Positions 10,787-26,800 of a stretch of DNA of 64,000 nucleotides are shown piece after piece; position 1 is the first letter of the stretch; each line of letters starts with the position of its first letter. The stretch comes from Chrysophaeum taylorii (taxonomy: Eukaryota; Sar; Pelagophyceae; Pelagomonadales; Pelagomonadaceae). The stretch covers positions 21,798-85,797 of the forward strand of contig JAQMWT010000165.1 in NCBI GenBank assembly GCA_029834535.1, written 5' to 3'. The notes beneath the pieces are model-generated. The model saw nothing but the letters and a program-made list of their open reading frames with translations. It did not search any database and was not told the origin of the DNA. Position numbers and translations under genes: made by a program.

Positions 10787-11395
10787 ACGCCGTGAGGGGG
10801 CTTATCGGTATTGCGTAGCACGTGTGGGGTAGGGTGGAGTCGTCGACTCAGAAGAGTATATCCTCGGGGTTGCCGATCGACAGAGAGCCACGTAGAGCTG
10901 GACGTGACAGAAGACGGGCTTGTGGGCAAGAGGATGCGGACCTCGCGGGGCGTCTGGTCCTGGCTCTTGTTGATCGTTTGGCGTAGGCGGGCCTTAAGCG
11001 ATACAGGTTGGAGGAGCCTCGGCGACAACGACACGATCGATCATGTATCTGGTACCGTTGCAGTGGCCGTGCGACGGGTCGAGGTTGCGAAGACTTTAAG
11101 CTCGCGATCAAAGTCAGCATCCCGTTGGTTGTCAGGGAGTTGAAAACTCGACTGTAAAGAGCGAGGCGTCGGCTTCCGACCCAACCTAGTCGGCCGAAAA
11201 GAACTCCGACGCCTCGTCTCCGGGAAAAAAAGGCCGCGGTCACAGGCGCGTTGTCAGCATCGACAACATCGTTTCGACGGGGCGTGAGAATGGCGCGCTG
11301 AAAGAGCCGCCGCGGGTCGTGGAAATAGTCTGAGAGGTCGCCGTAGACGGCTTGGAGGATCAACGCCTGTCTCGCGGGCCTACCTGATCCTTACC
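10787..11395 (-). pseudogene. PIF1/Helitron-type helicase C-terminal remnant, copy R1
   Basis: The minus strand encodes VYGDLSDYFHDPRRLFQRA then ILTPRRNDVVDADNA, which matches the segment before helicase motif V in PIF1-family helicases. After a frame change it encodes a stretch like TINKSQGQT, the family signature that ends the helicase domain, and then GVYTRT. No N-terminal helicase or Rep part is present. Three more copies (54.5, 56.4, 62.0 kb) share the same frameshifted layout, so the family spread or was copied after decay, or only the C-terminal part is mobilised. Confidence 0.65.
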
Positions 11396-12076
11396 CTAAA
11401 TCGGGGGAACTACGGCCGGTACCGAGGCAATCTCGCCCGACGTCAAGTCGTCCCAGACATCCTCACCACGCTCGACAACAAGGAGCAACTCTACGACATC
11501 AAAACCCTCGCTTGGGGTTCGTTGTACACCGCCCACGCCCTCCATCCCTCCCACCCGTCGCCTGTCGATCGGCGCGCAGCGCAAGTCCACTCCGAATACC
11601 TCGCTCACGCCCGCGGCATCGACGCCATCATCCCCCAGCCGGGTACAACACCACCGCCTGGCTTCTTGGGCCCTGTCGAACAGCGGCTACGTAGCTACGG
11701 CACCGTCGCCGGCCTCGTCTTTGGTGCCTTCGGTGAGGCCAGCGCGGCGTGCCACGCTCTCGCCCAAACATGCGCAGACCGCATCGCTGCGCGAACCTGG
11801 GTGACAAGCGGCTGCGCCAACTTCACAGAGGCAAAGGCGGCCCAAACTCGCCGCATCTACCGTGAGTGGGGGATCGCCAACGCATTAGGCCGGGCTCGCT
11901 GTGCCCTCACCGCCCTCACCCATGTCGCCGCCTCGGGGAACCCCACCCTGGCCGCCCGATCCCAGCAGGACGTCACCCTTCGTCGCACATACGTTCGGCG
12001 GCAGCATGCGTACGACCTACGGGCGGGGCCCGTCCTCTCTTCGCCTGCCCCACGCCTCGGCGATGACCCCGACTAG
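11396..12076 (+). pseudogene. C-terminal remnant of a dispersed-repeat protein, copy 1
   Basis: Readable frame from 11522 (184 residues) plus its upstream continuation. It includes RSYGTVAGLVFGAFGEASAA and a later TRRIYREWGIANALGRARC. The same protein is encoded at 53.1-54.1 kb and, in pieces, on both sides of 59.6 kb. Segments like this follow reverse transcriptases in some algal retroelements, but no RT is present here, so the assignment is tentative. It is arranged head-to-head with the helicase remnant. Confidence 0.5.
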
Positions 12077-12084
12077 GTCCCGCG

Positions 12085-12200
12085 TACTTATCTCCGCCCG
12101 TCAGGCACATCCCTCATACCCCACAAACCCACCCACATCCTTCATGCTCCCCACACACACCCCCCCTCTTAGCAGTCGACATTTAAAGACACACGTTTCC
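12085..12200 (-). repeat. ~95-bp dispersed unit
   Basis: One inverted copy of the unit with 'gtcgactgctaagagggggg' and 'gcctgacgggcgg'. Tandem copies occur at 41.03-41.39, 52.93-53.13 and 54.3-54.55 kb. Confidence 0.7.
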
Positions 12201-12238
12201 CAATTAATTATTGTGGATTTTAGTCAGGGCGCGACGAG

Positions 12239-16650
<4,412 letters not shown>

Positions 16651-16763
16651 TCCTTGGAACTTCCAAACCCGCGTGACAACTAACTAACTAACTAACTTCG
16701 GACCTCTCCCGGGCATGGGAGCCAGGCTGGGCCCACAAACTAACCCTAATAGTGGTGTTAAAA

Positions 16764-17779
16764 ATGGTGGTCGAGGGCGAGTCCGAGGTGAGGAGGTTAA
16801 CATGGTCTTTGTTAGGAGTGTCCCAGGCGAGCGCGTGGGTCGCCGCCAAGACAGGCATCGCGCAGCGCGGATCGCTGTTCGAATGGTGGGGTCTCGAGAT
16901 GAATGAATCGGGTGAATCATTTTTTTTTTTCTCTATAGGCTGGGCGACGGCGTCGTGCTGTGCGTCCTCGCGAACAAGCTCAAGGCGAATTCGGTGCCGA
17001 AGATCAATCGTTCGAAGCTCAAGTTCAACAACATGGAGAACATCTCGGCGTTTCTCCGCGCGTGTCGCTCGCTCGGCGTCCAGGAGCACGCGCTGTTCGA
17101 GACGATCGACCTCGCGGAGAACAAGGACCTGGCTATTGTTGTTCGGTGTGTTTTGGCGCTCAAGAGAATCACCGGACGGCGCCGCGCGAGCGTTCCAGCC
17201 ATTGCGCCGCCGCCAGACACCCCCCTGAAGCAGGAGCTGGACGCGGCGAACGCTCGGGCGGCGAAGCTCGGGCTCGAGCTCGATCGCGCCAAGGCCGAGA
17301 TCGAGCGGCTGACGGCGCGCGTGCGGGACCTCGAGTCGTCGTCGTCGTCGTCGAACGGGAAGAGCCCGTCCAAGGTCGAGGATCCCGCCAGAGTTGAGGG
17401 TACGAAGGGAAGCGGCGGATTCGGACTTTTCGGAAAAAAGAAAGTGGGAAAGTACGACATGGAAGCCGAACGGATGCTGAGCAAGTGGATCACGGCCGCG
17501 ACGGGGCTGAAGCAGAAGGGAAATTTCGGGGACTGGTTGCACGACGGCACCGTGCTCCTCGAGCTCGCGAATGCGCTGGAGGACGGCGCCAAGAAAATTA
17601 GCATAAATCGGTCGTCGATGCCGTTCAAACAGATGGAAAATGTGTCGAATTTCCTCAAGGCCGTGCGCGAAATGGGCGTCGCCGACCACACTCTATTCGA
17701 AACGGTCGACCTCTACGACCAGAAGGACATGGGGCTCGTGCTCCAGTGCCTCCTTTCCCTCCATAAACTAAAAGCTTAA
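16764..17779 (+). CDS. Double calponin-homology (CH) domain protein, transgelin/calponin-like
   Basis: Three exons: 16764-16787, 16827-16885 and 16939-17779 (introns of 39 and 53 bp), 307 residues. The first CH domain reads ASAWVAAKTG...SLFEW then LGDGVVLCVLANKL and ends near LALKRI. A helical, alanine-rich linker with a serine run follows. The second CH domain (DMEAERMLSKWI ... DGTVLLELANAL ... FKQMENVSNFLKAV ... ETVDLYDQKD) is of the single-CH calponin/transgelin type that binds actin or signalling partners. Exon 1 is chosen because the joined frame restores the CH start; the eight-codon first exon is my inference. It starts 113 bp after the kinase-TPR gene and ends overlapping PGGT1B. Confidence 0.85.
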
Positions 17780-18609
17780 CAACAATAGCCGAGGAGGGGG
17801 TGAATGGGCTTGAGGTCGGTGTCGTGCCAGGAGAGCCAGGCGAGGGAGTAGAAGGTGTGGAGGAGGTCGGCGCGGGTATTTGGGTACTTGGCGAATCCAT
17901 CTCGACCTCGACACGACAGGACGAAGTCCGTCACTTCGTCGGGATCGACGACGACGGAGCTGGTTTGGAGTATTGCCCCGAGCCAAAACGAGTAACACGA
18001 ATCCGGCGGTTTGTTCCTGCGACCCCGTGGCGCCATCCGCGCGCACCAATCGACGGCGCGGGGGTCGTCGTTTCCGTCGAGCAAGTGCAACGCGGCGACG
18101 GCGCAGTACGTAGATCCACCGTGAGACTCACCACCGGGCACGAGGCCAAAGCCGCCATCATAACATCGACACGATTCGATGTATGGTCTCGGGTCCTCGA
18201 AAAATTCGGCGCCGGTGGTCAGTTTGTGGATAACCGCAGCACAGTACGAAAATCTCACGTCCGACTCGCAATCTTCCGCCGCGGCGAAAGATCCGCCGCG
18301 CCGTTGGAAGCTCCGGATATCAACGGACGGAAGATCGGCGCCCAGGGTCGCGAGGATGGCGAGGGCCGTGTAGGTCATCGCGATATGGGGCGAGCCGTCG
18401 GGGGATCCTTTGAAGCCGTTGGGAGTCCACTGCCTCATAACCCACTCCGCGATGCCGTCGACATCATCGAGCGAGCGGAGCATGTCGAGCCCCACGACGC
18501 AGAAGTACAACGCGGTCATGCGAGACGTATCGAGGGACACGTAATGTCTCGGGAGAAGTTTGAGGTGGAGGCGAAAGTAACGAACTAGTGCATCCTTCGC
18601 CGCCACCAT
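17776..18609 (-). CDS. PGGT1B: Geranylgeranyltransferase type I beta subunit
   Basis: Single exon, 277 residues (animal and yeast homologues are about 350-380, so it is short but covers the barrel). It matches the family throughout: RHYVSLDTSRMTALYFCVVG near the start, PHIAMTYTALAILA, SHGGSTYCAVAALHLL, NKPPDSCYSFWLGA and GFAKYPNTRADLLHTFYSLA. The D-x-C of PDSCYSFW and the H of LLHTFYS are the zinc ligands expected for prenyltransferase beta subunits. The enzyme attaches geranylgeranyl to CaaX proteins such as Rho-type GTPases. It converges on the CH-domain gene; the two stop codons share the same TTAA. Confidence 0.9.
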   Translation of the reverse strand: MVAAKDALVRYFRLHLKLLPRHYVSLDTSRMTALYFCVVGLDMLRSLDDVDGIAEWVMRQWTPNGFKGSPDGSPHIAMTYTALAILATLGADLPSVDIRSFQRRGGSFAAAEDCESDVRFSYCAAVIHKLTTGAEFFEDPRPYIESCRCYDGGFGLVPGGESHGGSTYCAVAALHLLDGNDDPRAVDWCARMAPRGRRNKPPDSCYSFWLGAILQTSSVVVDPDEVTDFVLSCRGRDGFAKYPNTRADLLHTFYSLAWLSWHDTDLKPIHPLLGYCC

Positions 18610-20866
18610 ATTTGAAAGGGATGATGAGGGTTAGAGTTAGGCTAGGGAGGTTCGTTGTTTCACGAGCACCTAGCGAACACTGCCGCCCGAGCTCTCGCTC
18701 GTCGGAAGGCGATGTGGGCGTCTTTTCACGAGACCGCCGTCGCCCTTTTGGCTACGGCGACGTCGCCGAGTACTGTGAGGCCTTCGAGATATGGTGGCGC
18801 CATACCCAAGTTCCTCGGAGGGTCTGCGAAGCCGTCCCGATCCACGACGGCCGTTAGAGCGCTGCTCTAGTCTCCGACTGGGCGCCTCCAGAGACCACCG
18901 AGACCATTTTCGACGCGATCCGCGGTTGGAGGCAGGGGCAGTCTACGCGCTGGTGGACCAGACATCGGCCCTCGACCTTCGACCTTCGACTCGGCGGAGA
19001 AAAAAAGCTCGAGGTTAGCAGCAGCAGCAACTTGAAATTGTACAACGCCGCCTTCTTCAACACGAGCGTGTCCTCTCGTGCCAACGAAGAGGAGGACCAC
19101 ATTTCGTTGCGGGTCGGCAGAACCACAGCCCCCTTGCGCGCGCGGGGAGGCGGCGATGGAGCACCATTGCTGTCGTCGAGAAAGCCCTCTATTCTGAGCG
19201 CCGGATGAACGACGACGCCAAGCGAAAGTCAAACCTGTGGTCGTCGTCGTCGTCGTCGTAACCGAGCATGCTCTCTTAGCTCTCGACGGTCATGACGCGA
19301 CTCACTCGAGGTGGCACTTAACTAGATCCTCCCGACGATGTCGAAGGTCCTGGAGGGTTAAGAAAATATATTCCTTTTAGGGTTAGGAACCCCCCTTCAC
19401 CTCACACACCGACAACCACTAAAATAAATCGCTGTGTCGCACACCACCATTGTGCTGCTGCTGCTCTTTGTGTCGTTAGAGGACAGGACGAAAGGCAGCA
19501 CAACCACTGCCACCATTCTTCTCTACCAGAGGCACATCGAGAAGTACGTCGTCGAAAACGGGCGAAAACTCCGGTTTCAAGGCCAACGGCGAAGTCCTCG
19601 CCGCATGCCTCTGCAGACCAAGACCCACAGCTCGTCGGTCGCCCAGGCGGTGGTGACTCGCAGCTGCCACAACCGTGTTGACCGTCGAAAAGCTACAGCT
19701 ACCGACGATATTTGATTGGGTGAGTCATCAGAGGTCGCTCCTGCGGCGACAACTTTGAATGCGCGCGCGGGCCCCGACGTCGTACGAAACTTTTACGCCG
19801 CGGTATGAGCGCGACCCTCGCCTACGTTCGAGATGCGCCGGATTGGCGCCGATCGTAAAGAGCAACCTGAATTAAGAGGGGCCATACATAATACCTCACA
19901 CCTCACATATAATCGGCACCATTATACCTCAAACAAAAAGGTGCGGGTTTCTTATCCAAGGTGCGGGTTTCTTATCCTCGGCGTTTGCATTGTAACGAAC
20001 GAACGACGACGAGTATGAACTATCATCGCGTAGTACTATTATCTTTGCTCCTTTTTCGACACGTGATCCAGAGGCGGTAGTGCGCCGCTCCGGCGGCGTG
20101 TACTGCGTGTACGAACTTCGATAGCACTTTCCATACAATAATTTCCGCCCGCCCGGCCGCCCGCAGGACCCTGATGCCAAATACGTAAGACGCAACCTCC
20201 CTCAGCTCAAAGTAAACCCGTTAGAACCTCCGTGTTCGCAGTTTTGTGCTCTCCACCTTGCTTCTTTCTCCTCCTGTGGTGCCCTCCTCGCACTAGAAAA
20301 CGAGCTATTCACACCTTCTTCCGAACAACTCGCCGCCGTCGCACTCCACTTTTAGCATACCAAGCATATCGGTCCGTCGGAGCACGATGGTTTATCGGCT
20401 CTGGATGATCGCGAGCGGAGCCCGGTACAATCAAACAAGCGCGCAGGCCTCATCTGGTGTCGTGGTGCTTGTACGAGACTACACAGTTGGCGGGGGTCGC
20501 CCGGCAACGCGTCGGGTGACGTGGCGATCTTGGAGTTGTGCCCGCTCGAGGAGCGCGCGTTGAGGAGATGCTTGGGGTAAAATCTTGCGTGCGATACAGT
20601 GGTGAAGTCAGCGCGCGTCGTCGGGTGCTAGTAAAGTAGCCAATCTGCACGTTTTTAGAGCAGCAGGTTGGGCGCGCGGAGAAGAAGAAGGGAGCTGTAA
20701 GTACGTGCCTGCGAGCGGAGGGCCGAGTGTTGTGAAGTCGTCCGAAGAGAGGGCATTACGTTACGTCGCGCGCTCTCGCGACGACTTTTGGACTTCGGGC
20801 ACGGTACTTCTAAAACTAAGTGGAACAGGAAAATGACATCGAGGTTGGCCAGTGAAGGAGTGTTGA
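18610..20866. other. Intergenic stretch with coding-like scraps
   Basis: No gene I can support. Open plus-strand stretches at 18655-18870 (71 residues) and about 18880-19207 (ending KLYNAAFFNTSVSSRANEEE) have amino-acid composition of real protein but no family match and no shared splice signals that I trust. The rest (19.2-20.87 kb) shows nothing. Confidence 0.4.
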
Positions 20867-23800
20867 CTAGGAAGTTGGCGCGTTCGGTACACTGTAGTGT
20901 TCTTGACGTGTCCGCACATATTCGTAGCTGACGTCGCTCGAGAATGCGAAGATTTTCATTCGGGCATCTCCCGGGTTGGCAATTTGTTTTTTTGCGCTCA
21001 TGCACGCATCTTCCGACAGCATAATCACGTAGCACCCACCTGCCTGGACTGCGATTGATGACGCAGCTCGCGTTCTAGCACCACCGCCAGCACCAGAGTA
21101 AAGATTGCACCTGAAGTCGTCGTGACGTTTACGGCAATTCCATGGCTGTTACCAACCTCACGAAGCACACAATCTTGAATAATGGACAAGCAAGCAGAGG
21201 CGCAAGCACACACCATGCAAGGACACACACAATAGAATATGTTTCATATGCGCGAACTCTGGCATCGACCCCACGAAAGTACGCGCCGCAGGCCACAAAA
21301 CCAGTGGCGCCGTCGATGACGACGGCACCGTCTTGCATGCACAGCGCGTTCGCTGCGCGTTTCGCGTCATCGTTGTCGGAATACTTTTCGATGTGCGGTT
21401 TGTGTGTTTTGCTGAAGTCATAGATGGTCGGAAAAACCCCATACTTCGTGTACGTCTGTGCCCGCGATTGTTCCGCGATTGTTCCTGCACCGCAGTGTCT
21501 TGGCTTTCTGCGAGAAGCTCGCCCGTGTCGCAAACGATGAAAGTAGCGCCATGTGCGGGCTCGCCTTCGCCGACACCATCTGTTGCAACTCGACGAGCGA
21601 CCTTTATGGTTGCTTTTATGATTCCTGCCCAGATATCACGACGATTCTCATCAACGCGAAGCTGAGGTGGAATCTCGGCCTGACGCATGAACTCGGACGC
21701 TTCTCGCGTATACTTGATGTCCAGCGACTCATAGTCCTCCCACACAACAGAGCCGCAGCCGTCGGGACCACATTTCAGCAGAATGGCCTGTCCGACCCTG
21801 TCGTTATGAATGTCCGTCATCATCGAACGCAAACCAGAAAAAAATGCTCCAACGAAGCGATCGTCTCGATATTTCTTATCGATGGTTTTGAACGCAGCAC
21901 CAATCTTGCGTGTTTGGAGGAGCTCATCGTTCGTTGGCGTATCTTGAGCGAACTTCATATAGAATCCATAATTGAAAGCCCACACCTGGACGTCGCGTAC
22001 GTTGTTACGCCAAGCGATTATCCATCGGTCTTCACACTCTGCAGACTTATCAAAAAGCTGCTCACAGGCATCGTACGATGAACAAGCGTTCAGAATCACA
22101 CAGTTTGGCCGAGCTGTGATTTTTCTTAGGGAGCTTGCCCGGACCCCCAATTCTCGGTCGAGAAGTCGACATTCGCAAGTATCGTGCGTGACAATGTGCA
22201 CAACTTCCACAGGGCCTGCTCGCTTCTGTCGTAACCGATCTTCCAACTTGGCTTCAAATTGATGGACATTTTGGCCTACGCAGAGATGTATTGACACAAA
22301 CGAAGCACTCTGAACGCCCCGCACGCAGGTGAGTCCCTCGAGGATCCCCTCGCGATCTCTTGTGAAAGAAAATCCTGGAGTTTGTACCAGTGTGAAAAGC
22401 GAAGACTGGCTCGCAATATTCGCGCACCGACCACTTATCGATAGCACGCTGTATTTTGAGCGCGTCATGTCGCTTGATACCGATTTCCGCCAAAAAGGTG
22501 CACCATTCCTTATCGTCGCAATAACACTGCCGGGACTCCCGCAGATCGTCGATCGAGCGAATGTTGTCTTCGTACAATTTTCCCGCAAACACTGGCGCGC
22601 TTTTCTCGGATATGTCAGCACCATCACAAGATGCTAGCCACGTTATCAATTCTAGTTGCATGATTTCATCTTTCAAGCTTGAAACATCGAGTCTTTCGGA
22701 AGAACCACGACCATCCCTAACACCCAAATGTTCAGACGGCTTTCGGTCGGCAACATGTCCGCAAAAATGGCACCAGGGCGAGTTTCAACTTTTTTCTTAA
22801 TCTTGTACTCAAGATCCCCGGCATAAAACTTGTCGACAACCTCGCGCAGCGCATCAAGGATCATATCGTGAGTTGTACTCACCATATCGTCGTCGAAGAC
22901 GACCTGGATCTCCGTGGTGCTTACCTCAGAGAGCGCGAGCGTCCCATCATCAAAACTGAGATACACTGCCTTTCGAAAGAGCTCATCACAATCTGGCATT
23001 TTGCTGCTGCATTTTGGAACGAGCGACGCGACGAGGCGACTGAAGAGGGCATTTGGAAGATAAGCGAAGTTTATGGCTTCTGCTGTACCCGAATTCTCAG
23101 AGAGTGGCAGCCCGTATTTAAAGATGCTCGGAACAAGGTACTTGCGTTTTTTTGGGGTTATTTCACTACGAGGCGCAGCGCCTCCATGCGACCTCCAGGA
23201 CCATCACCCGCACTTGCGCTGGAGTAATGTTGTCTCCCAGGATGTTGTCGTCGACATGGCATTCGCTGTCAGGCCAAAGATGGTCAAGGAGGCGCTGGTC
23301 TAGAATGCCCTTGCGAGTGAGATCGTACCACAAAACCTCCCCGACGCCAGCGTCGTACGTGTCAGGCCCACCAAGAGACGCCGCCATATCGCGCCTCATT
23401 TTGTGCCACTCGAAGTTGCGAATCACGGCAGTGAACATGTCAATAATCCACTGTGGTTCCAAGATGACAATGTTCTCGGCCAAAGCACCGTGCGTCGAGC
23501 CAAAGTGGGTGATAACACCGAGTTCGTCGAAAAGCTTGAGCATAGCATAGACTTCGTCATTGCCGAGTGGCTCTTGACCCTTCTTAGCGTAGCACTTTCG
23601 AAGAAGGTCGCGAACGGCATTAATTCCAGCGAAGAATAGATCTTCGTCAGCACAGGCCCTCTGGAGCTCGTCGCACGTCTCGAGCCAAATAAGTGGCACG
23701 GGCTCGTGAATATAGCGGTCAGTATCCTGACAGATCGCATCTTCGATCGCTGTTCGAAGCTCTCCAAAAACTGGATTACCACTTTCCATGACTTTGTTGT

Positions 23801-26800
23801 CGACAGCATAGAACGCGAGGCCTTTCTCACTAGGGCGCACAATCGTGCTATTCAAGCTTGAAATTCCGGCAATGACGCTGTCTACTTCGTGCGAAATTTT
23901 TGTTCGCGCATCGTCGGAGATGGCGTCACAGTGCGTACCAACCAAAAACACTGGTGCGCCGCGTGCGTGAATCGCAATCGAATTGAGCCAAAACGCGAGC
24001 TGTTCGCGCGCAATCTTCCCAACCTCATCATTTGGTGACGACCCGTCGACCCAGTCAACCATGTTAAAGACTGCAAGAAACACACCCTTTCGAGATAGAA
24101 ACTTGTTGTGCACGACGTGAAAGGCTTCTTGCCTGAGATAGCAGTGTCATTCATTCATTCATTCATTCATTCATTCATTCGGGGTGAGTCAGACAAGCTT
24201 ACACAATATTGCTAGATGGACGACACAATGGGAAACAATGCTATGTGAGGACACGATAAATTCGCTGGCGCTTACCCGCCGTAATCCCACACGCTAATAC
24301 GAAGCTCGCGCTCATTCTTGGACTTGTCCAAAATCTCACTCTCATCATAGCGGTCACCCTTCAACTTAGCAGTCCAAGACCCACGAAATGTGAGACGGGC
24401 TGTGGTTTCTGTGCTTAGTTCTTCTTCTGAACTGCCATCACCGCGGGGCTCAAAGTTTAAAGAGACCACGTCTTCGTCCTTAAGGGAAATCTCTTGTTTC
24501 TTGGTTTCGGTGGACTCTATTTGACTTTCTTGCTTTGTTGTCAGATCACGCCTTTCAGCAACAACCGAGGTTGAGCTCCGCCCTGTGGTCCCTTGAATTT
24601 TCACGCCCGAGGCTCCCGGAGCTTCATCCGAACTTGGCCGTCCAGCGTGCGAGTCGTAACTCAAGTGGCCCGCGGCAAGAGCCGAAACCCCTTCCGTTCC
24701 CACCTCACTGAGAGTTCGCCAAACCGTACGTGTTATCGCAACATCACTTTTTTCGATTCCTTGGTCGCGCAGCGCCGAAACATCCGACCTCTCGGCCCCG
24801 CGGGTGCTACGTTCGTGCTCATCGAACTTCTCACCTTTGAGTCGTTTAAATAGGGACGTCTTCCCCACACGCCCCTGTCCAACAACCATAAGGCGTGCGC
24901 GCCGCCACGGCACGCTGGCTCGATCAAGGGCTTGACAAAGAAATTTCCGATGAAACTCGCGTCTTGCCTTTTCGCAGAGCTGATCGAAGTTCTCGCCCGG
25001 CTCCCAGACACGTATCGTCTGGTCAGAGGACGAGCTCACCAACAAAGGCGTGCCACCGCTCATCTTACAAGTCACCAAACCCAAGACTGGAGCATTGTGG
25101 GCAGAAAGTACGCAAAGTAGCAGGGCATCACTAGCAGTCCAAACGCGCACTGTTCCGTCTCCAGAACCGCTTGCCAGCAGCATGAGCCCGTTGCCTGTCG
25201 AGAAAGCAGCTATGCAAAACACGCTGGCCGTATGCCCCTCGAGTTTGTGTATTTGGTGGGGGGCTTTGGTGGGGTTCCAGATACGAACCGTGCTGTCGTC
25301 TGAACAACTCGCCAGCCGCGGGCCATCACTCGCAACGAATGCCACCACGCTCCACACCTTACCCTCGTGACCCTCGAGCACGCGGATTTGGCGGGCTTCG
25401 GTAGTCGCGTCCCGCACGCGCACAGTCCCGTCGGAGGAGCAACTCGCGAGGCAAATGTTTTCGTCGCTCAACTTCAACGCCACCACACTCAACACCGAAC
25501 CTTCTTGGTCCTCGAGTTTGCGGATTTGCTGGCCCGCAACTGGGTCCCACACGTTGATTGTCCCGTCGGAAGAGCAACTCGCAAGGCACGTGGCATCCTT
25601 CATCTCGAAAGCCGTCACACAGTTCACCTCGTCCTCGTGGCCGTCCAGTATGCGGAGTTGCCGACATTCGACCGGGTCCCACACGTGCACTGTGCAGTCG
25701 TTAGAGCAGCTTGCCAGCAGCAGCCGCGTGCCGTCGCTCGTTTTGAACACCACCACGCCGCGCACCGAACTCTGGTGCCCCTCGAGCTTGAGTATTTCGC
25801 GGCCCACTTTCGGATCCCATACGCGCACCGTTCCGTCAAGAGAGCAGCTCGCGAGCCGTGGCTCGCTTTCGCGCGTCTCAAACCCAGCGACACCACACAC
25901 ACCCCCGCCGTGGCCCTCGAGCACGCATGTGAGCTTGAAAGGTGGTGTCGCCCGAGCCGTCTGTTCCGCGTCGCGTGCCAATCGCGAAAGGGCCATCATC
26001 GTGGCCCCGTGCCCAGCAGCTTCCAGCGTACGCTGCCAGAGCTCTTCGGCGAGCACGGCGCACCCAAAAACTCGCACGCGGTTTTGCGAGAGGAACAAAG
26101 CCTGGTGCAAAAGTGAAGCCTCCCCCCCTGGAACCTTGGTCGAGTCGACGACGAGGTCGGCCATCTGGCCCGCCTCGACTCGCAACGTCACGAAACGCAG
26201 CGAGCACAACAGCGCCAATGCGACATGTTGGAGTTTCGCCGCGACAAGATGTGTGACAGCCCATCGCAAAGCATAATCAACCGGAGCCAAGAGCTCGTGA
26301 TCATCGTCACCAATACCCGTCAAACTTGCACGAATAACCGCCGCTGCGTGCGCGTCGCTCTCGTTGTTTAGGTTCCTCGGTCCATCGAGTTCACGAACGA
26401 GCGTGGCCAAGCACGCAGCCGCGGCACGGCGGTGAGAAGTCACATAGTCGATGAAGTACGGATCCACGTCACTGCGGTTTTCGAACGGAAACTCACCCAT
26501 TAACCAGCCAGCGAGGGACTCGTTTAAGACGCGGATGCACGCGTCGTTGCGCGCTGGAAAGAGCTGCGACAGCATCCAAACGATGTCCTCGCACCTGGAG
26601 ACGCCACTCAAACCCGGGATGTCTTTTATGCGCAGTGGTTCAGAAGCGGCGAGGATGGCTCCGAGGACTTTTCGGCAGTCGATGGAAAACCCACCGGGGA
26701 AGACGCGAGTGAATTCGGCGAGGTACGTGCCGGCGAGACCATCGGGGATTTCCTCGATATCAGCGTGTGGCTCGTCTTCGAGCCGTTTTCGGAGCCAGTA

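Noticed and set aside
16688-17689. 333-codon minus-strand frame over the CH-domain gene
   Set aside because: Shadow; the plus strand has two CH domains and valid splice sites.
24147-24180. (attc)n as a regulatory element
   Set aside because: Ordinary microsatellite inside an intron.
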